Source: Anisus vortex | Taxonomy: Eukaryota > Mollusca > Gastropoda > Planorbidae | Direction: 5' to 3' | DNA: 64,000 bases | Assembly: GCA_949126835.1 (NCBI GenBank) | Contig: OX421497.1 | Span: forward strand, 14,513,679 to 14,577,678 | In this document: positions 60,001 through 64,000 of the stretch, in pieces | Numbering within the stretch: the first letter of the stretch is position 1 | Layout of the letters: each line of letters starts with the position of its first letter | Made by a program: the position numbers and the translations under genes | The notes under the pieces: generated by a model | Seen by the model: the letters and a program-made list of their open reading frames with translations, nothing else | Told to the model about the DNA's origin: nothing | Databases searched by the model: none

Positions 60001-62325
60001 AGCAAGAGTTTTTATGTAGATATTTTTGTAATGGAGATAGTATTGGAGATCTCAGTGAATCTATTCTGTAAATTCTATTATGTAAATTGCAATGCAATTG
60101 AGTGAATATATATCTTATTGCTTATGGATTTTCATATAATTTGTGAGGACATAAAAATGTGTTTGTGTAAATAAACTTATATATATATATTTTACAGTTC
60201 CTGTAGAGTGTTATTAAATTTATCAAAGCCTCGAAGAGATTGTTAGTGAAAGTGTTTAAAAAGTACTATATAGAAACCTACAGTAATGATACCATTATTT
60301 TCACCCCTCCTAGTAATAGGTCTGTCCCCTGCACCACTTTAATGGTATTTAATGATTTGTTTGTCTTAAGGGCAGTGAGTTTCGAGAAATTTTCTTTTGA
60401 GGACGCTTGTGTTTGCACCATTTTATTCTAACTGTACATAATCTTTATATTGTATATATTTAAACATATCACCTGAATTAAATTATCAACAACATTTACA
60501 CTGAATCTTCCTCGTCAAGTTACTATCCTATTGTGTTGTTTACAATACTATAATATTTATTTACTACTTTAACGTCAAGGAAAGGAACTGTTAGAACGCA
60601 AATCCTGAGTTTGTGCCCAGGACCATAAGGAGAGTTCGTGTTATACTGAAACAGTCTACCCTAGGACCAACGATAATTATCAACGATATCTATACGGCTC
60701 TGGCCACAAGGGGATTGTGGACGTAACACTACCAACATTGCTAGTCAATCTTTCTCCAAAAGTCATAGAACGAAAGTCTATTCTTGGAATGGACGAAGGG
60801 AGGAAAAGGGCAAATCAGATCTACTATAACAGACGTCATGGTACTAGAAAGCTTCCACCTTTAGAGCCATGTACCAAGGTCTTACAGAAACTCGACCATG
60901 ACCTACAATGGACAAATCTAGCCACTGTAATCAGAAGCGTGGCTACCAGATCATATCTAATCAAGACTTCTTTTGGGATTTTTCGTAGGAACAGAAAACT
61001 TTTACGGCCAACATCAACATTTGTTCCTACCTCTATCGGTTCCCTACCTGACAAGGACGATGCCATTGTTACTGAACAACATAACGGCATGCCTCAACTT
61101 CAGGGAGATCCAGGTTTTACCAACCCTGAAGAACCGGATAATAACCCTACTGAAACCCACCTTGAACCCCAAGAGCAGGCGCATGGCCCACCCGTTGGCT
61201 CTACGGTTTTGACAACTCGGTCTGGGCAAATCGTTAATCTACCCGCCAGATATCGGAATGACTAAACGTAAAAGGGGGAGATGTAGTGAGAACTTGGTGT
61301 ATCGGTATTTGGACACTTAATGATTCGTTATTTAGACTTAACACAAAAGATTTGTGTCCACTTCCTGTGTTGTTTTTAGGCACGTTGTCCTTCCTGTCCC
61401 TCACGTTTGAAGGTTAATTGTATTGTTCAAGTTATCATTAAATAAATGATCCTTTACAGTTTTGTGGTCTAGTGTATTTATAAACAATAATAAATCATTT
61501 CATTACATAAAGTATAAAACAAAATAAATTTGTTTTAATGAATTGATTTTTTTATATAGAAAAACCAAGTCTGGTGTAAATATTTATAACATGACCAATG
61601 CCAACCAACAAGATGAGCATCATTACCGTGGTAACTAGTAATATCTTATTAATCTATGTAATACCTTTTAGATATGATGTCTTTTTTTTAAAACATATAA
61701 GCCAAATACGATCTTCTCTATTTTTATTTAAACTTAATATTACAAGTTTTTTAGGCTAATTAATAACTTAAACGTTAATGAATTAACTAAGATGTCTATA
61801 TGTTAGCTTTTGTGCATAGTTAAACTAGAGCTTACAACTATTCAATTAACAAGAAATTATAAATTAAAAGCGCCCTCTCCATTCATACACACTTCAAAAT
61901 GACAACATTTGTTGCCTAGTTATTTTTGTTTACATGTTGAGTTTGTCACACTTCTTTTCTAAGTATCGGAAAAAAACAACAACAAGGCAAAAATGTTAGT
62001 AGGCTCAAGTTAACGAAGTGAGTGGCAAGGGAGAGAGAGATGGAGGAAGGCTAAAGAGAATGACTGAAAAATTCATATTTCTATCTTATATGTATATACA
62101 TATTTAATGTATTTAAATATACCACATTTCATTATATTTTATTAATGTAGCCTACACAATATAATAAATGTTGTATTTTCTAAAGTATAAATAAATATAA
62201 GTTGTAAGTTAAAAATAAACTAACGTAAACCAAATGTGCATGTTTCAGAAATGGAGAGAACAACCCAAACCATGAGTGAATATGAAGAAACCAATGATAA
62301 TTGCAGACATGTATACATTAATTAG
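51045..62325 (+). CDS. Receptor-family copy C: single-pass membrane protein with SUEL-like module and tyrosine tail
   Basis: Ten exons chain in a consistent frame: 51045-51184, 53009-53231, 53933-54203, 54416-54507, 54758-54796, 55532-55561, 55947-55973, 56450-56543, 61560-61630 and 62249-62325 (stop TAG). Exons 1 and 2 form the six-cysteine SUEL-like module (RDPCP, RMCPQEW, RECNGKSQC, VLKC, IKCL). Exons 3 and 4 form a second, unrecognised module (VFDIKS, LLHLEFYN, IMNGGFLWMEIE). Exons 5-7 are short linkers; 6 and 7 are duplicates of each other. Exon 8 is a transmembrane helix (WIVVSIVLTFIMLAAIATSV) followed by basic YKLMKR. Exons 9 and 10 encode a tail of about 48 residues with SEYEET and a near-terminal VYIN. 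A gypsy-like retrotransposon occupies the intron between exons 8 and 9. The signal-peptide exon upstream was not found. The role is inferred: a surface receptor with lectin-type recognition. Confidence 0.75.
52105..52510 (+). repeat. Dispersed repeat, copy 2
   Basis: Homologous to 13880-14560, same orientation, about 290 bp shorter overall. It lies in the intron between the first and second visible exons of copy C. Confidence 0.7.
53009..53231 (+). CDS. Copy C exon 2: C-terminal half of SUEL-like module
   Basis: This 223-bp exon is entered in phase 0 after TTTCAG and leaves in phase 1 at A|GTAAGT. It encodes five of the six cysteines of the module. The order C, ECNGKxxC, KC, KC with a final beta-strand is that of the second half of rhamnose-binding lectin domains. 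The homologous exons are 220 bp (copy A, 2541-2760), 217 bp (copy B, 22536-22752) and 217 bp (copy D, 42150-42366). Four NxT/NxS-type sites (for example NNNT and NLNET) suggest N-glycosylation. Confidence 0.75.
55205..55985 (+). repeat. Tandem duplication carrying a linker exon of copy C
   Basis: Two adjacent blocks of about 415 bp are similar to each other. Each contains a small exon (55532-55561 and 55947-55973) that starts with AATTTCCAGATAA and ends CCATAG before GTAAGATTT. The encoded linkers, EFPDKVEAAI and EFPDNIEAI, are near copies. The upstream intron sequence (TTTGACTTTT, AATTATCACGGG) and downstream intron sequence (TTTATAAAAGTTATCAT) are duplicated too. Both exons keep phase 1 at each end, so either can be included or skipped without changing frame. 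Confidence 0.75.
56450..56543 (+). CDS. Copy C transmembrane exon
   Basis: This 94-bp exon is entered in phase 1 after ATTAG and leaves in phase 2 at AAAAG|GTTTTT. It encodes about 23 hydrophobic residues from VWIVV to VVL, followed by TYKLMKR, the basic stop-transfer segment expected on the cytoplasmic side of a type I membrane protein. The donor is followed 72 bp later by the 5' LTR of a retrotransposon, so the intron to the tail exons is mostly mobile DNA. Confidence 0.7.
56615..56763 (+). repeat. 5' LTR
   Basis: A 149-bp direct repeat starting TGTAGTGAGAACTTGGTGTA and ending TGTATTGTTCA. It differs from the 3' LTR at only a handful of positions, so the insertion is fairly recent relative to the stops it carries. 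Confidence 0.85.
56785..58017 (+). pseudogene. gag-protease region of the gypsy-like element
   Basis: The frame from ATG at 56785 encodes a Gag with a typical core (FNSYFTPNRNIIHERAKF, QYIRTLYELA, DRLVLGL). It stops at TGA 57310-57312, yet the same frame continues to 58017. The continuation has two CCHC knuckles (CGNCGQSHYKTAC, with one residue fewer than usual, and CRHCGKLGHSISVC). The protease follows with INTGADVSVIS near 57635, where the catalytic DTG reads NTG, then LLGRG in the flap/end region. It would not be active. Confidence 0.8.
58018..59500 (+). pseudogene. RNase H and integrase region of the gypsy-like element
   Basis: Just after the TAG at 58015-58017 the frame resumes in the RT connection region (GMVNFMGRYIPN), so the catalytic RT core with its YADD-type box has been lost. 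RNase H follows (SVDASSYGIGG, EKNYAQIEKELLA, TDHKPL). Integrase comes next, with an HHCC finger (HDGHLG to CQHCEQ), and the core residues D (near 59087), D (TDNGRQF) and E (KGEAERAVQ) present. A TAA at 59275-59277 breaks the core between the second D and the E. Coding continues to the border of the nested LTR. Confidence 0.8.
59501..60728 (+). mobile_element. Nested solo LTR, 1228 bp, with 4-bp target duplication
   Basis: It begins TGTCATATATTGG and ends GACGTAACA, flanked by CTAC on both sides (59497-59500 and 60729-60732). It interrupts the integrase reading frame of the host retrotransposon; the frame resumes in register directly after the second CTAC. It has an AATAAA at about 60170 and no genes. 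A truncated relative lies at 41426-41712. Confidence 0.8.
60729..61265 (+). pseudogene. Integrase C-terminal region of the gypsy-like element
   Basis: The frame continues the integrase tail with RANQIYYNRRHGTRKLPPL, the usual conserved segment of this clade, then a proline-rich end with TTRSGQIVNLPARY and a stop at 61263-61265, 16 bp before the 3' LTR. It is separated from the rest of pol by the nested solo LTR. Confidence 0.75.
61282..61429 (+). repeat. 3' LTR
   Basis: A 148-bp partner of the 5' LTR, preceded by the polypurine tract. The sequence after it (AGTTATCATTAAAT) belongs to the host intron. Confidence 0.85.
61560..62325 (+). CDS. Copy C cytoplasmic tail exons
   Basis: Exon 61560-61630 (TATATAG acceptor, GTG|GTAACT donor) and terminal exon 62249-62325 (GTTTCAG acceptor, stop TAG). 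Joined to the transmembrane exon they keep frame through phases 2 and 1. Reading through the donor of the first exon would give an in-frame TAG two codons later, so retention of that intron would make a shorter tail without the tyrosine motifs. The last exon holds SEYEETND and VYIN at the very C-terminus. Confidence 0.6.
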
Positions 62326-63389
62326 ATAATCAAAGCTGGCTTCCGGTTTTTTCGCCTTTTTAAGTTTGTGACCCTTATCATACTAAATTGTCTTTCCTTT
62401 TCTGGCCATTCATGATCTAAAGATAATATTTTCACACGATTGTACGAAAATGAATTAACTTAATCACTAGGTAAATTTGCAATGTATATTATTAGTTGTT
62501 TTATTTTTTATTTATTTATCAAGTCAATTTGACAAAAGTTGAGTTTTGGTATGATTTCTTGAAAATTTAGACTACGTAATACCACCAATTTAAAACTGGT
62601 CCATTTTTCTGCAAGAATCCAAAAATATATACAAATATAAAAAAAAATATATTATGGCTGGTCTTGCAATGTGCTTAAAATATAAAATAAAATTGTATTT
62701 TATCTTAGTAAAAATATGTCTGCCTTGACCTTCGCTATTTTTGTGGTCGTTACATTTAAAGGCGTCTTATTGGACCTTATCACTTACGTAGTTAAATAAA
62801 AAATATTTATTATCAAAGATTTATAATACAAATTTCTTTCATGTTAAAAATTGTAATAATGTATTAGTAAACCTAGTTCTTTTTAGTAAAATTAGTTTAG
62901 TACAATTAGTTAAGATTAAACATCCTAAATAACTTTTTCTGAGACTCCCAACTCTTTTTAAGTTTAAGGATGTCTTTCTTTTACTTGCAATAAAATGAAA
63001 AAAGTCGATGTATTTTAAAGAATAAAGGCTAAAGATATTAAATTAAAAATTTCATTTCGTGGAAATAATGTTAACACATGCAATTTGGCAGGCTATCGAG
63101 AATATCTATCTGTTGGCAATGAAAACAATAATAAATTTTACCTATAAAGGCTTAGCGTTGCTATGGAAGATATTATGAATTTCAATGAATTAAATAGGCT
63201 ATACAATTACTTGTTTTACAAGAATTAAAAAGCATTTTTATTTGATTCGGGCAATATTTTATTTCATCTTTGTGAAAGCGATTATTTTATTTCAGTATTT
63301 TTTATTTTTTAAGACCTACAAAATGCTATAGCCTAAGTTGACTTAAAAGTTTACAGACGTTCCGTCTAGATAGAAGATTATTACGTCCA
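62326..63389. other. Gene-less stretch after copy C
   Basis: Probable 3' untranslated and intergenic AT-rich sequence. Many AATAAA words occur, none that can be singled out as the polyadenylation site. Confidence 0.4.
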
Positions 63390-63512
63390 CTAGGCCCAAA
63401 ACTCCTGCAGGGCGACAGGGATCCTTCGGTGGCAGGGATAGAACCCGCGACGTGTCAGTTGTTTTTTTTGGTTGACAGTCCGGTGAACTAACCACTGGAC
63501 CAGCCGGCTTCA
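63390..63512 (-). mobile_element. tRNA-like SINE head
   Basis: On the minus strand it has GCTGGTCCAGTGGTTAGTTC (A box) and GCGGGTTCTATCCCTGCC (B box and arm), like a Glu-type tRNA. A 20-bp insertion with a run of A/T in the anticodon region prevents a tRNA fold, so it is a SINE or tRNA pseudogene of a different family from the SINE at 32284. Confidence 0.55.
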
Positions 63513-64000
63513 CCTTAGACCTAAGTCATTTATTTTTAATTTTTTAAAATATTAGTTTGCAATGTTGGCTCAATAATCCTAATTTAATAATTAATCTACT
63601 TGAAATTATGTAATGTGTATCGTCGATTCATTCTCAGTTTTGTGGCGGATATTATATAATATTAAATCTCTTTGAACTTTATCATTGGATTAGTGGCGAT
63701 CAGTCATAATCAGTTAGCCTTCTAATAACTATAGGTTACAGTGCAATTCTCGTGCGAAGCGCTTTTGCTTAGTGTTAGGAACCATAAGATATAGCTTTTT
63801 TAGAATTAATCATGGAAATGTAAAAAAATAAAGTAGAAATAGGTTTAAGGATATTATAAATATGTTTTGTTTTTAGTTATAGGATAAAACACTTGCTATC
63901 ATTGGGCTATCAGGGTAATACTATAAATAGAATAATATGTTTTAACAATATTGCTTACTCTAAACATTTCAACGACAAAAAACCTCTACTTCTTTTTCTC

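Larger units (their letters stand above)
56615..61429 (+). mobile_element. Ty3/gypsy-like LTR retrotransposon, defective
   Basis: Bounded by near-identical LTRs (56615-56763 and 61282-61429) that start TGTAGTGAGAAC and end GTTCA. A purine tract (AAAAGGGGGAGA) lies directly before the 3' LTR. Between them, in order, are Gag with two zinc knuckles, aspartic protease, the RT connection/RNase H region, integrase and the integrase C-terminal region. The RT fingers and palm are deleted at about 58017, there are in-frame stops at 57310 and 59275, and a 1.2-kb solo LTR is inserted at 59501. No matching target duplication was seen (TAAAG left, AGTTA right). The element lies in the intron between the transmembrane and tail exons of copy C. 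Confidence 0.85.

Noticed and set aside
63390..63512. tRNA-Glu-like gene on the minus strand
   Set aside because: An insertion of about 20 bp with an A/T run disrupts the anticodon region.

Overview
This window looks like intron-rich, AT-rich animal DNA. Spliced exons with GT..AG borders, non-LTR and LTR retrotransposons, tRNA-derived SINEs, hAT-type elements and long minisatellites all point to a metazoan. The repeat mix and the lectin-type receptor genes suggest a gastropod mollusc, possibly a freshwater pulmonate snail. That assignment is inference. No complete single-exon host gene is present; host coding sequence is scattered in exons of 27 to 271 bp.

The main host content is four copies of one gene family. 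Copy A lies on the minus strand (exons between 467 and 11531). Copy B, also minus (21272-23344), is a pseudogene. Copy D (41129-44384, plus) is a divergent paralog. Copy C (51045-62325, plus) is the most complete. All four share the same exon order, nearly the same exon lengths and, where the reading frame is intact, the same intron phases. Two exons encode a six-cysteine module that resembles the SUEL/rhamnose-binding (Gal_Lectin) domain. Two more encode a second, unrecognised extracellular module. Copy C then continues through short linker exons (one tandemly duplicated), a transmembrane exon and a cytoplasmic tail with tyrosines near its end. This is the architecture of a family of single-pass, lectin-like surface receptors arranged as a cluster.

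Almost everything else is mobile or repetitive DNA that has inflated the introns and spacers. At 5.9-11.3 kb two copies of a non-coding Helitron-like element sit head to tail, and a third copy lies inverted at 18.5-20.8 kb. They end in a hairpin and two carry a 36-bp minisatellite. Fragments of at least four non-LTR retrotransposon families occur (2.9-4.0, 12.4-13.1, 14.6-16.2, 26.5-27.5 and 47.0-47.4 kb). A 4.8-kb array of a 50-bp unit (27.5-32.3 kb) follows directly on one of these LINE fragments and ends at a tRNA-derived SINE. Solo LTRs with target-site duplications are at 23.5-25.2 and 59.5-60.7 kb. A defective Ty3/gypsy-like retrotransposon with 149-bp LTRs (56.6-61.4 kb) lies inside an intron of copy C and itself hosts the second solo LTR. 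MITE-like elements with TA or 8-bp target duplications are at 36.4-37.5 and 32.9-33.1 kb.

The signal-peptide exons and promoters of the receptor genes were not identified. A block upstream of copies A, B and C is conserved among them and probably marks their 5' regions.
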